This document shows positions 1-5,975 of a DNA stretch of 5,975 nt, piece after piece. Within the stretch, counting starts at the first letter, position 1. Every line of letters begins with the position of its first letter. The DNA is from Cryomorphaceae bacterium (lineage in GTDB: Bacteria; Bacteroidota; Bacteroidia; Flavobacteriales_D; Crocinitomicaceae): positions 1-5,975 of the forward strand of contig JAIXRD010000198.1 of the NCBI GenBank assembly GCA_027485365.1, given 5' to 3'. A program made the position numbers and the translations under genes. The notes beneath the pieces are model-generated. The model worked only from the letters and a program-made list of their open reading frames with translations, had not been told where the DNA came from and did no database searches.

Positions 1-934
1 TCCGTATGGTATGATCCATAAAGTTTTTGGCCAGTGAATCTTCCTGATGGGAAAGCGTATTCATAAAGACCATTAATCGCCCACCATTCATTACAAATTG
101 ATCAATGAAATATAGATCCATCGAACTAAACGGTTTTGTAGGGTTTGCGATAATCAAGCCATCCAACTCGTTTAATTCATTTAAAGACTCTTTACTGTTA
201 AAAGAAAGTGAAGTCAAGTAGAAATAAGGACTCAAAACTGCCCGCGCATTCATCGTTTCATGCTCATTCAATTCACCGTGTCCTTGCAAGAATGCGAGGC
301 GTTTTTTATCTTTTTGACTGATTTTACGTAACGCAGAAAGCATGTTGTATTCCAGATTATTCAGGGAATTTTCTAGAATTGGATTAATGCGATTTAAATC
401 AATGGGCTCGCCATTGGGTGTCCCGGGTAGAAACTGTATGTACGTTTCTTTGACAACACCATTGGAGGTATATGTGACCTCGGCCCCTGGCCACAAGATG
501 AGTTGCGATTGGACGCCATTCTTAACGTAAACAACCTTAGTCGGCAATATTCCTTTTTCAAAGATTCCCCGCAGAAAGAAATACTCCTCTTTCTTGTTGG
601 CATGCCCTTCGTTTGGATTAATGAACTGATATTCAATCCGTTTGCCTGCAATCGATTTAAAGTCTTTTAACTTATCTTCAATGGCATTCCTAAAACGTTG
701 AATTTCGGCTGGAAGATCGCCTTCTAAATAGATTTTTAAACTAATTCGATTCTCGAAGTTTTTTTCATCTGCAAGGAAATTTTCTGTCCCTTTAGCCAAG
801 GAATACCGGCTATCCTCGGTCATGTCCACTTTGACATTAACTAAGGCGCCAATAATGTTAATCAAAATCAAAACTGCCAGGACTCCAAGAAAAAATCCCC
901 AATTGAATATGCCTTTCCATTTAAATTTTTTCAT
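1..934 (-). CDS. gldG: GldG, gliding-associated ABC transporter auxiliary subunit (partial, C-terminus beyond window)
   Basis: An open frame runs from an ATG at 934-932 to the left edge without a stop, giving the first 311 residues. Family members are about 550-560 residues, so roughly the C-terminal 45% is missing here. GldG works with the permease GldF and ATPase GldA in an ABC transporter needed for gliding in Flavobacterium johnsoniae; its substrate is not established. Seen in the sequence: a short basic N-terminus, one hydrophobic segment at about residues 13-33 that should anchor the protein in the inner membrane, the segment VDMTEDSRYSL (36-46) typical of the family, and FLQGHGE (215-221), a conserved motif of the ABC-transporter auxiliary domain. 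The rest would be periplasmic. It starts 2 bases after the gldF stop, so the two are surely co-transcribed. No Shine-Dalgarno sequence is visible; an A-rich run precedes the ATG, as is usual in Bacteroidota. The next in-frame ATG (residue 38) would lose the anchor, so the first is preferred. Confidence 0.93.
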   Translation of the reverse strand, partial: MKKFKWKGIFNWGFFLGVLAVLILINIIGALVNVKVDMTEDSRYSLAKGTENFLADEKNFENRISLKIYLEGDLPAEIQRFRNAIEDKLKDFKSIAGKRIEYQFINPNEGHANKKEEYFFLRGIFEKGILPTKVVYVKNGVQSQLILWPGAEVTYTSNGVVKETYIQFLPGTPNGEPIDLNRINPILENSLNNLEYNMLSALRKISQKDKKRLAFLQGHGELNEHETMNARAVLSPYFYLTSLSFNSKESLNELNELDGLIIANPTKPFSSMDLYFIDQFVMNGGRLMVFMNTLSHQEDSLAKNFMDHTIR

Positions 935-936
935 GG

Positions 937-1668
937 CTATTTTTTGAGGGTTTTAATCACCGCGAGTGATGCACTTAAAAAGAACACAATGAACGAGAGG
1001 TTAAATATGAGGTCCCCTGCAACGACCACTCCTTTTTTAATGGAGTCGTAATGATGACTTAAGCTGAGGTATTGTATGATAATATCTAAGCTTCCGAATT
1101 GGGCAAACGATCCGAGTAAGGAAAGGCCATCATAGAATAAATAGCATAAAGCGGTTGCCAAAATAAACGCTACAATTTGACTTGAGGTGATGCAAGAAGC
1201 AAAAATACCGATTGCGACAAACGCGGCACCCAACAAGATTAACCCTAAATAAGAAGTGAATGTAGCGCCTTCATCTACAATACCAACCGGTTTTCCGAGG
1301 TAATAAATAGAAGCGTAGTACACGAGGGTTGGAAGAATTGAAATAAGTAGTAAGGTAAGTCCTGCGAAATACTTAGCCAGTAAAATACCTAAATCACTGA
1401 TTGGCCTCGTGAACAGGAGTTCTATGGTCCCGGTTCGACGTTCTTCAGCCATTGAACGCATCGTTATGGCGGGAATTAAAATTAAAAAGATGTAGGGGGC
1501 TGTGTTAAAAAATGGAATGAGTTCCGCTTGAGCACTATCCAAAATGTTCATATTTGAACTTAACATCCAATTAAATAACCAACATGCAATTAAGAAAATC
1601 ACAATAAAAACATAGCCCACAATAGAGCTTAAAAAACTTCTAACTTCTTTTAGATAGAGGGCATACAT
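937..1668 (-). CDS. gldF: GldF, gliding-associated ABC transporter permease
   Basis: This 243-residue integral inner-membrane protein matches the usual GldF length and is the permease subunit paired with GldG. Hydrophobic segments suggest six membrane spans, at about residues 17-35, 55-72, 95-118, 138-160, 163-185 and 216-238. Between spans 2 and 3 lies EERRTGTIELLFTRP (75-89), the cytoplasmic motif common to ABC-2 type permeases and a likely contact with the ATPase. The N-terminus (MYALYLKEVRSF) resembles that of other GldF proteins and has no room for a signal peptide, so the ATG at 1668 fits. An AGGA sequence (minus strand 1677-1674) sits 5 bases before the ATG and could act as a ribosome binding site, although such sites are rare in this phylum. 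The gene ends 2 bases before gldG. A 58-base gap with a possible promoter separates it from the ABM gene upstream. The role in gliding is known from F. johnsoniae; whether this organism glides cannot be told here. Confidence 0.93.
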   Translation of the reverse strand: MYALYLKEVRSFLSSIVGYVFIVIFLIACWLFNWMLSSNMNILDSAQAELIPFFNTAPYIFLILIPAITMRSMAEERRTGTIELLFTRPISDLGILLAKYFAGLTLLLISILPTLVYYASIYYLGKPVGIVDEGATFTSYLGLILLGAAFVAIGIFASCITSSQIVAFILATALCYLFYDGLSLLGSFAQFGSLDIIIQYLSLSHHYDSIKKGVVVAGDLIFNLSFIVFFLSASLAVIKTLKK

Positions 1669-1691
1669 AGACGTCCTGAATTAGTGGAGTT

Positions 1692-1699
1692 CAAAATTA
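1692..1699 (-). promoter_or_regulatory. Putative Bacteroidota -7 promoter element for gldFG
   Basis: On the minus strand this reads TAATTTTG, an exact fit to the Bacteroidota sigma-ABfr -7 consensus TAnnTTTG. It lies 23 bases before the gldF ATG, which allows a short leader. I do not see a clear TTTG -33 element at the expected spacing of about 19-21 bases, so gldFG may instead be read through from the DUF62-ABM genes. No terminator-like hairpin occurs in the 58-base gap. Confidence 0.35.
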
Positions 1700-1726
1700 G
1701 GATTTTTAATGAAATAGCAGCTTTTC

Positions 1727-2044
1727 TTATTGTTTTTTGACGCTTTCGTTCCATCCTTCAAATCTTGTTTGAAGGGTCCAAGCCTCGGCCTTACTTGAAA
1801 ACATGGGTTTGATGGTGCTCCAAAGTTGAATAAATGTATCGGAAGAAGGGTAGTTTTCAAGCGCGGTTTCATTGATCCAGATGCTGTGTGTAAAAAATTC
1901 ACATGGATTTGATTGATGCTGTAACAACTTCATCGATAAGCACCCATCCGAATTAACAACTCGGGTTTTTACTTTTTCGAATTCAGTTAAAAACGCTGAA
2001 ACAAGTTCGGGCTTAAAGGTCAATTTTACAATCCGTGTGATCAT
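1727..2044 (-). CDS. Antibiotic biosynthesis monooxygenase (ABM) fold protein, putative quinol monooxygenase type
   Basis: This small 105-residue cytoplasmic protein resembles the ABM family (dimeric ferredoxin-like alpha/beta fold, PF03992). It has a first strand (ITRIVKLTFKP, 2-12), a helix (about 13-29), a second strand around CLSMKLLQH (35-43), a third strand with FFTHSIW (50-56), then the family pattern of an alanine-leucine pair, a tyrosine and a phenylalanine before a tryptophan (ALENY 61-65, FIQLW 71-75). The length is typical. Family members include cofactor-free quinone-forming monooxygenases, heme-degrading enzymes and many proteins with no known reaction; nothing here fixes the substrate, so the family name should not be read as evidence of antibiotic synthesis. 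Its ATG overlaps the stop of the upstream DUF62 gene as ATGA (2044-2041), which implies translational coupling. The family call is from fold-level similarity in a short protein. Confidence 0.75.
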   Translation of the reverse strand: MITRIVKLTFKPELVSAFLTEFEKVKTRVVNSDGCLSMKLLQHQSNPCEFFTHSIWINETALENYPSSDTFIQLWSTIKPMFSSKAEAWTLQTRFEGWNESVKKQ

Positions 2045-2916
2045 AACAAGGCATTAAGATTTCGCACAGAACCTTTCGGATAAAACGTGATTCGTACAGG
2101 TTCTCCAAGTCGCATACCAAACAAGCGGTCCGCTCCGCCATTTCCTCCGTTAGCCCCACGGTTTATAGCGATTTCTAATCTTCCTGCATCGTTAAATATC
2201 GCCACTCGCTCACTGATGGTTACATCATTGTACGCGCGAGAAATAACGTCGATGTCGTAATTTCTTTTTTGGTAACTGATAGTAAACGGGACATCAATAC
2301 CAAATCGTTCAAAATCATGCTTGAATATATTCGTAATGATATTTCCAAAATGATCGATATGAATTACGTTTCCTTGAATCACATTGTGCTCAATGATTGG
2401 ATTTTGTGCAAAGGCTTTTTTATATGATTTCACCTCGGTAGTGAATTCGTTGAATGGTGTTTTCTTAGCGATTTTCCCTGCTAATCTAACAAAGCAGGTT
2501 TTCATCATAAAGGTCCATGATTCCGGTTCATTTTCAATTTCTGTATAGCGGTATAGCGCTTCAGGAACATCCTCCCCCAAAAAAGTACCTATAAATCCGT
2601 TGTCATTCGTAATAAAATAGTGCCCGTCAAAACGAAGGATACTGGGGTATGCAAGTTGATTTTCTTGCGAGGGGTCTGTGATTTTGTATGGAAGATATGG
2701 TTCTGTATCTACACCAATGATGTGGATCGTTCCAGTTGGGAATGAAGCATACGAACTTCTCACCTGATATGCCGCTTCAGCAACTTCAAAAGGTTTAACG
2801 AAATGCGTAATATCTACCAGTTGAACTCCTGTTACTTCCTGTAAGAGTTGACCTTTTACCGAAGCTACATAATAATCTCTCAATCCAATGTCCGATGTAA
2901 GGGTAATGATTTGCAT
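2041..2916 (-). CDS. SAM hydroxide adenosyltransferase family protein (DUF62, S-adenosylmethionine hydrolase)
   Basis: This 291-residue protein has the length and layout of the DUF62 family, whose studied members split S-adenosylmethionine to adenosine and methionine using water or hydroxide (related enzymes use chloride or fluoride). Seen: the N-terminal ITLTSDIGLRDYYVASVKG (4-22), VDITH (34-38), IIGVD (66-70), the NDNG turn (104-107) and IDHFGN (187-192), a hallmark of the C-terminal domain. LFGMRLGEPVRI (264-275) closes the C-terminal barrel. Asp70 lines up with the catalytic Asp of the archaeal enzyme, but the GVG-R stretch after it is missing: there is no Arg between residues 71 and 94 and no His between 100 and 176. 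From memory, Bacteroidota members share this divergence, so the activity is uncertain. A glycine/asparagine-rich loop occurs at 252-260. The ATG at 2916 is chosen because the conserved first strand starts right after it. The gene is divergent from phoH and overlaps the ABM gene by 4 bases. Confidence 0.88.
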   Translation of the reverse strand: MQIITLTSDIGLRDYYVASVKGQLLQEVTGVQLVDITHFVKPFEVAEAAYQVRSSYASFPTGTIHIIGVDTEPYLPYKITDPSQENQLAYPSILRFDGHYFITNDNGFIGTFLGEDVPEALYRYTEIENEPESWTFMMKTCFVRLAGKIAKKTPFNEFTTEVKSYKKAFAQNPIIEHNVIQGNVIHIDHFGNIITNIFKHDFERFGIDVPFTISYQKRNYDIDVISRAYNDVTISERVAIFNDAGRLEIAINRGANGGNGGADRLFGMRLGEPVRITFYPKGSVRNLNALL

Positions 2917-2954
2917 TTTAAGAACGCAATGTTTGAGTTATTTTTTAATTTTAC

Positions 2955-2962
2955 CAAAAGTA
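2955..2962 (-). promoter_or_regulatory. Putative -7 promoter element for the DUF62-ABM operon
   Basis: The minus strand reads TACTTTTG, an exact match to the Bacteroidota -7 consensus TAnnTTTG, ending 38 bases before the ATG of the DUF62 gene. A good TTTG -33 element is not evident at normal spacing. It abuts a similar element facing the other way, so the two promoters would share their core. Confidence 0.4.
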
Positions 2963-2970
2963 TAGTTTTT
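2963..2970 (+). promoter_or_regulatory. Putative -7 promoter element for phoH-purC
   Basis: The plus strand reads TAGTTTTT, seven of eight positions of TAnnTTTG, ending 32 bases before the phoH start. No convincing -33 element is seen: a TTTG at 2932-2935 is 27 bases away, farther than usual. The call rests mainly on position in the short divergent gap. Confidence 0.3.
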
Positions 2971-3002
2971 CAACACATTTTTGCCTGATAAATTGATTTT
3001 AA

Positions 3003-3995
3003 TTGGATTTAAGTAGTCGGAATATAGAACTTGGTGGGATAAATGCAGCTGCATTTTTTGGGGTAAACAATCAAAATCTAAAACATTTGAAAAGCTTTTT
3101 CCCAAAATTGTCGATTGTTGCACGTGGACACAAGATTACAGTAAAAGGGGAAGAAGAAATAATTGATCAATTTGAACTTAAATTATCCCTCCTCCTTAGG
3201 CACTTTGAACGATTTAACTCGCTATCCGAAAATAATATCGATAATTTGATGCTTTCGGATGGAGAGAAAATGCTCCATACAGATAATGGATCGGAAACAT
3301 TGGTCCATGGAAACGGTGGGGTTAAGATTAAAGCTCGAACCGTAAATCAAAAGAAACTCGTTGACTCCATTCAAAAGAATGATATGGTATTTGCCATCGG
3401 ACCTGCAGGTACTGGAAAAACCTACACTGCCGTTGCCTTGGCGGTAAAAGCCTTAAAAGCAAAAGAGGTAAAGCGCATTGTATTAACCCGTCCTGCGGTT
3501 GAAGCCGGTGAGAATCTCGGGTTTCTTCCGGGCGACTTAAAAGAAAAATTGGATCCGTACCTAATGCCTCTGTATGATGCACTTCGAGATATGATTCCTC
3601 CAGAACGCCTAGCGGAGATGATTCAATACGGCGTCATTGAAATTGCTCCTTTGGCATTCATGCGCGGAAGGACCTTAGATAAAGCCTTTGTTATTTTAGA
3701 TGAAGCACAGAATACGACCATTATGCAAATGAAGATGTTTCTTACCCGTATGGGGATGACCGCCAAGTTTGTAATTACCGGGGATATGTCGCAAGTAGAT
3801 TTACCAGGAAAGCAACGCTCAGGACTTGCCTATGCTACTTCAATCTTACGTGACGTGGAGGGTATTGGTATTATTGAAATGGGACAAAGTGATATCATTC
3901 GTCACAAGTTGATTGCAAAAATTATTACAGCTTTTGAACAACAAGAGCAATTAGATAAACAAAAGAAATATGAAAGAGGCACTGAAAAACCATGA
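3003..3995 (+). CDS. PhoH family P-loop ATPase (PhoH-like protein)
   Basis: This 330-residue cytoplasmic protein has the family's usual length. The N-terminal part (about 8-75) includes FFPKLSIVARGHKITVKG (32-49), a KH-like nucleic-acid-binding region found in PhoH-like proteins. The ATPase core follows, with Walker A GPAGTGKT (133-140), Walker B FVILDEAQN (229-237), the TGD segment (259-261) and a C-terminal DIIRHKLIAKII (297-308), whose Arg300 is in the place of the family's conserved late arginine. PhoH proteins are tied to phosphate stress in Escherichia coli and, through genetics and neighbours such as ybeY, to RNA processing; the exact reaction is unsettled. The start is a TTG at 3003: an in-frame TAA lies at 3000-3002, and no ATG or GTG occurs before the conserved N-terminal strand (NIEL, 7-10). 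No ribosome binding site is visible. The last 26 bases overlap purC in another frame, so the two are co-transcribed. Confidence 0.95.
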   Translation: MDLSSRNIELGGINAAAFFGVNNQNLKHLKSFFPKLSIVARGHKITVKGEEEIIDQFELKLSLLLRHFERFNSLSENNIDNLMLSDGEKMLHTDNGSETLVHGNGGVKIKARTVNQKKLVDSIQKNDMVFAIGPAGTGKTYTAVALAVKALKAKEVKRIVLTRPAVEAGENLGFLPGDLKEKLDPYLMPLYDALRDMIPPERLAEMIQYGVIEIAPLAFMRGRTLDKAFVILDEAQNTTIMQMKMFLTRMGMTAKFVITGDMSQVDLPGKQRSGLAYATSILRDVEGIGIIEMGQSDIIRHKLIAKIITAFEQQEQLDKQKKYERGTEKP

Positions 3996-4914
3996 GTTTA
4001 ACTTTAAGGGACAAACTTCTGTTTATCATGGAAAAGTAAGGGATGTTTATTCATTGAATGATGGGCGATTGATTATGGTTGCTTCGGACCGAATCAGCGC
4101 ATTTGACCACATTCTACCTCGACCAATTCCGTTTAAGGGTCAAGTATTAAACCAGGTGGCTACCTACTTTTTAAAAGCAACGGCGGATATCGTACCTAAT
4201 TGGCTCTTAGCCACCCCAGATGTTAATGTTTCTGTTGGGGTTGAATGTGAACCAATACGCGTGGAAATGGTAATACGTGGGTATCTTTCAGGACATGCAG
4301 CGCGAGAATACCACCTCGGAAAACGAATGCTGTGTGGGGTCGAAATGCCAGAGGGTATGAAAGAGAATGATGCCTTTCCTACCCCAATTATCACCCCTGC
4401 GGTAAAGGCCGAAGAAGGACATGATGAAGACATTTCTCGGGAAGATATTTTAGCGCATGGTCATGTTCCTGAAGCCATTTATTTGCAAATGGAAGCGTAT
4501 ACTCGAGCCTTGTTTGCACGGGGCACACAAATGGCTAAAGAACGTGGGTTAATCTTGGTGGATACAAAATATGAGTTTGGATTAAAGGATGGACAAGTAA
4601 TCTTAATTGATGAAATTCATACACCTGATTCGTCCAGATATTTTTACGCAGATGGGTATGAGGAACGCCAACGCAACGGTGAACCCCAGAAACAATTGTC
4701 AAAGGAATTCGTTCGCCAGTGGTTAATTGAGCAAGGTTTTCAGGGATTGGAAGGTCAACAAATGCCCGTTATGCCGGATGATTTTGTTGAATTAGTCAGT
4801 CAGCGTTATATCGAACTCTATGAAAAAATAACCGGCGAATCCTTTATTAAAGATGCGCAAGAGGATATGATTGCGCGCATAAATGAACGCGTTTCTGCGT
4901 ATTTAATGTCCTAA
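3970..4914 (+). CDS. purC: Phosphoribosylaminoimidazole-succinocarboxamide synthase (SAICAR synthetase)
   Basis: PurC joins CAIR with aspartate using ATP to make SAICAR in de novo purine synthesis, in the cytoplasm. The 314-residue protein is of the longer type usual in Bacteroidota. Seen in order: HGKVRDVY (20-27) at the ATP-binding loop, ASDRISAFD (38-46), the glycine-rich KGQVLNQ (56-62), the first family signature around VEMVIRGYLSG (98-108), EEGHDEDIS (148-156), the second signature LVDTKYEFG (196-204), and IDEIHTPDSSRYF (213-225) with metal- and substrate-binding acidic residues. No key motif is missing, so the enzyme should be active. The ATG at 3970 lies inside the end of phoH (26-base overlap), preceded by an A-rich stretch and no clear Shine-Dalgarno sequence. 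An ATG at 3992 is out of frame. The 3' end overlaps the stop of the opposing phosphatase gene by 12 bases, so any terminator must sit within coding sequence. Confidence 0.98.
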   Translation: MKEALKNHEFNFKGQTSVYHGKVRDVYSLNDGRLIMVASDRISAFDHILPRPIPFKGQVLNQVATYFLKATADIVPNWLLATPDVNVSVGVECEPIRVEMVIRGYLSGHAAREYHLGKRMLCGVEMPEGMKENDAFPTPIITPAVKAEEGHDEDISREDILAHGHVPEAIYLQMEAYTRALFARGTQMAKERGLILVDTKYEFGLKDGQVILIDEIHTPDSSRYFYADGYEERQRNGEPQKQLSKEFVRQWLIEQGFQGLEGQQMPVMPDDFVELVSQRYIELYEKITGESFIKDAQEDMIARINERVSAYLMS

Positions 4915-5975
4915 GATTTCAAGAATTGGTTTACCCGTCATGCTGCCATTGCGCTGAAGGTTTAAGAGGTGAACCAAGGTGGCTGAAATATCTGTTATCT
5001 CTATCGGTCTGAATATTTCTTGATGTTTTATTTTATTCCCATACCATAATAAGGGAACATGGGTGTCATAGTTGAATGCCGACCCGTGGGAAGTTCCTTT
5101 GTGTTCAGAACTTGCGTTGGAGGAAGCAGCCAAATACCCAGGTTTAAGTATAAAAATAACATCGCCACTACGCTCTTTAGAATAGCCGTTCAATATCATC
5201 TGCATCCAAGGGTCTTGAATGATTCCTCGTTCCAAATCAGTTCCAGTTACGGCTACTTTCACTTCCGTAAAGTTCCGTAGCATATCAGCGACCTCTTGCT
5301 GAACCTCTCTTTTACTGATTTTTAATGAATCAAGTAGCGTGTAATTAAGGTAGATGTTTTGATTTTCTTCAGATTGAATTAGTTCATGGCCATAACTTAA
5401 TTTAAGTTGTTCGTCAATCTTTTTTAAGCACTCCTTCATGTCAAAATAACCTCCTGGTAGTTTCTCGTCTTTTAACTGTTGTGGAACTGGAACTACCGCA
5501 TGATCTGCAGTTAAAAATATCACATAGTTGTTCTTCCCTACCTGCTTGTCCAACGCGCTGAATAATTTGGCAAGTTCGAGGTCTAAACGCGCATAAATAT
5601 CTTCTACCTCTAAGGAATATGGTCCAAAGGCATGCCCAGCAATATCTGGTGTTGAATAACTTATACAAAGCATGTCCGTTGCTTCATTTTTACCCAGGCG
5701 TTCTTGTTGTATTAATTCCAAGGCAAGGTCAGTTAATAAGGTATTTGCAAATGGAGTTATCGTAAATTGACTGTAGTTACCCTTAGCGAAAGATGTGAAC
5801 GCATACGGGAACGTTGGGGTTTTTGCACCCTTTATAGTTACTTCATACGGAGAATTATCTATGCTTCTTGAATAACTGGACGGTTCTTTTAAAAGTTCCC
5901 AATCGGCTATATAAGTATCCGCATTTTGTGCTTGATTGAATGCCTGAACCCAAGGTGGCAATTCCTTGGTATAAA
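4903..5975 (-). CDS. PafA-like alkaline phosphatase, alkaline phosphatase superfamily (partial, N-terminus beyond window)
   Basis: The frame is open from the right edge to a TAA at 4905-4903, giving about 357 residues. PafA of Chryseobacterium is near 546, so the signal peptide, the first zinc-site Asp, the Thr nucleophile and the Lys/Arg phosphate-binding pair should lie outside the window. PafA is a periplasmic or exported, mostly phosphate-insensitive monoesterase. Visible metal ligands, numbered from the Leu codon at 5961-5959 as residue 1: TPDIAGHAFGP with Asp106 and His110, TADHAVVPVP with Asp153 and His154, and GTSHGSAFNYD with His292, all in family order and spacing. The segment ELPPWVQAFN at the right edge also fits the family, and reads through in frame past 5961, so the gene has no start here. 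The C-terminal DISATLVHLLNL is the usual end of this fold. It converges on purC with a 12-base overlap. The exact substrate (phosphomonoester or diester) depends on residues not seen. Confidence 0.9.
   Translation of the reverse strand, partial: YTKELPPWVQAFNQAQNADTYIADWELLKEPSSYSRSIDNSPYEVTIKGAKTPTFPYAFTSFAKGNYSQFTITPFANTLLTDLALELIQQERLGKNEATDMLCISYSTPDIAGHAFGPYSLEVEDIYARLDLELAKLFSALDKQVGKNNYVIFLTADHAVVPVPQQLKDEKLPGGYFDMKECLKKIDEQLKLSYGHELIQSEENQNIYLNYTLLDSLKISKREVQQEVADMLRNFTEVKVAVTGTDLERGIIQDPWMQMILNGYSKERSGDVIFILKPGYLAASSNASSEHKGTSHGSAFNYDTHVPLLWYGNKIKHQEIFRPIEITDISATLVHLLNLQRNGSMTGKPILEILGH

Noticed and set aside
394..651. An 85-codon minus-strand open frame, plus a shorter plus-strand one at 342-530.
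   Set aside because: Both lie inside gldG, in other frames, while the gldG frame is clearly conserved protein.
1669..1726. Possible terminator between the ABM gene and gldF.
   Set aside because: No stable inverted repeat followed by a T run is visible on the minus strand; read-through into gldFG remains possible.
1681..1902. A 73-codon minus-strand open frame spanning the end of the ABM gene and the gap before gldF.
   Set aside because: Most of it is an out-of-frame shadow of the ABM gene, and its composition does not resemble a real protein.
2929..2988. A 19-codon plus-strand reading frame (ATG to TGA) in the divergent gap, a possible leader peptide for phoH.
   Set aside because: It overlaps the putative promoter core, so the likely phoH transcript would not contain its start. 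It has no ribosome binding site and its Phe-rich content is expected from the T-rich DNA.
2938..3123. A 61-codon minus-strand open frame across the divergent gap.
   Set aside because: It is antisense to the conserved PhoH N-terminus and covers the promoter region; no sign of a real product.
5059..5280. Plus-strand 73-codon and minus-strand 75-codon (5441-5668) open frames within the phosphatase gene.
   Set aside because: Both are shadows of a gene whose frame carries all expected metal-binding motifs.
1..5975. Search for mobile elements, phage genes, toxin-antitoxin pairs, CRISPR repeats, or a defence island.
   Set aside because: All the sequence is accounted for by conserved core genes with short gaps; no repeats, integrase or transposase motifs were seen.

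Overview
The window looks like a chromosomal segment of a member of the Bacteroidota, most likely a Flavobacteriia-like lineage. The evidence is a gldF-gldG pair (gliding-associated ABC transporter parts known only from this phylum), a PafA-type alkaline phosphatase, a PhoH and a PurC with sequences typical of the phylum, AT-rich DNA, mostly absent Shine-Dalgarno sequences, and putative promoter elements that fit the Bacteroidota TAnnTTTG -7 consensus. The species cannot be named from this sequence. Coding density is very high and no intergenic gap exceeds about 90 bases. I saw no tRNA, rRNA, CRISPR array, insertion sequence, integrase or attachment site.

Layout. From 1 to 2916 all genes are on the minus strand. 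Read in transcription order from 2916 they are a SAM hydroxide adenosyltransferase (DUF62) family protein, a small antibiotic-biosynthesis-monooxygenase (ABM) fold protein joined to it by a 4-base ATGA overlap, then after a 58-base gap gldF and gldG. gldG runs off the left edge, so only its N-terminal 311 residues are present. An 86-base divergent intergenic region (2917-3002) separates this block from phoH and purC on the plus strand. phoH probably starts at a TTG codon, and purC begins 26 bases inside its 3' end. purC then meets, tail to tail with a 12-base overlap, a minus-strand PafA-like alkaline phosphatase whose N-terminal part lies beyond the right edge.

How they fit together. GldF (membrane permease) and GldG (membrane-anchored auxiliary subunit) would form an ABC transporter with the ATPase GldA, which is not in the window. 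PhoH is a cytoplasmic P-loop ATPase linked in other bacteria to RNA metabolism. PurC carries out a step of de novo purine synthesis. The phosphatase is an exported enzyme that releases phosphate from organic esters. The DUF62 protein would act on S-adenosylmethionine, but it lacks residues matching the catalytic triad described for the archaeal enzyme. Overall this is conserved core genome. I found no convincing undescribed system. The points most worth a second look are the degenerate active site of the DUF62 protein and its overlap with the ABM gene, the near-palindromic divergent promoter region, the TTG start of phoH, and the overlapping gene ends around purC.
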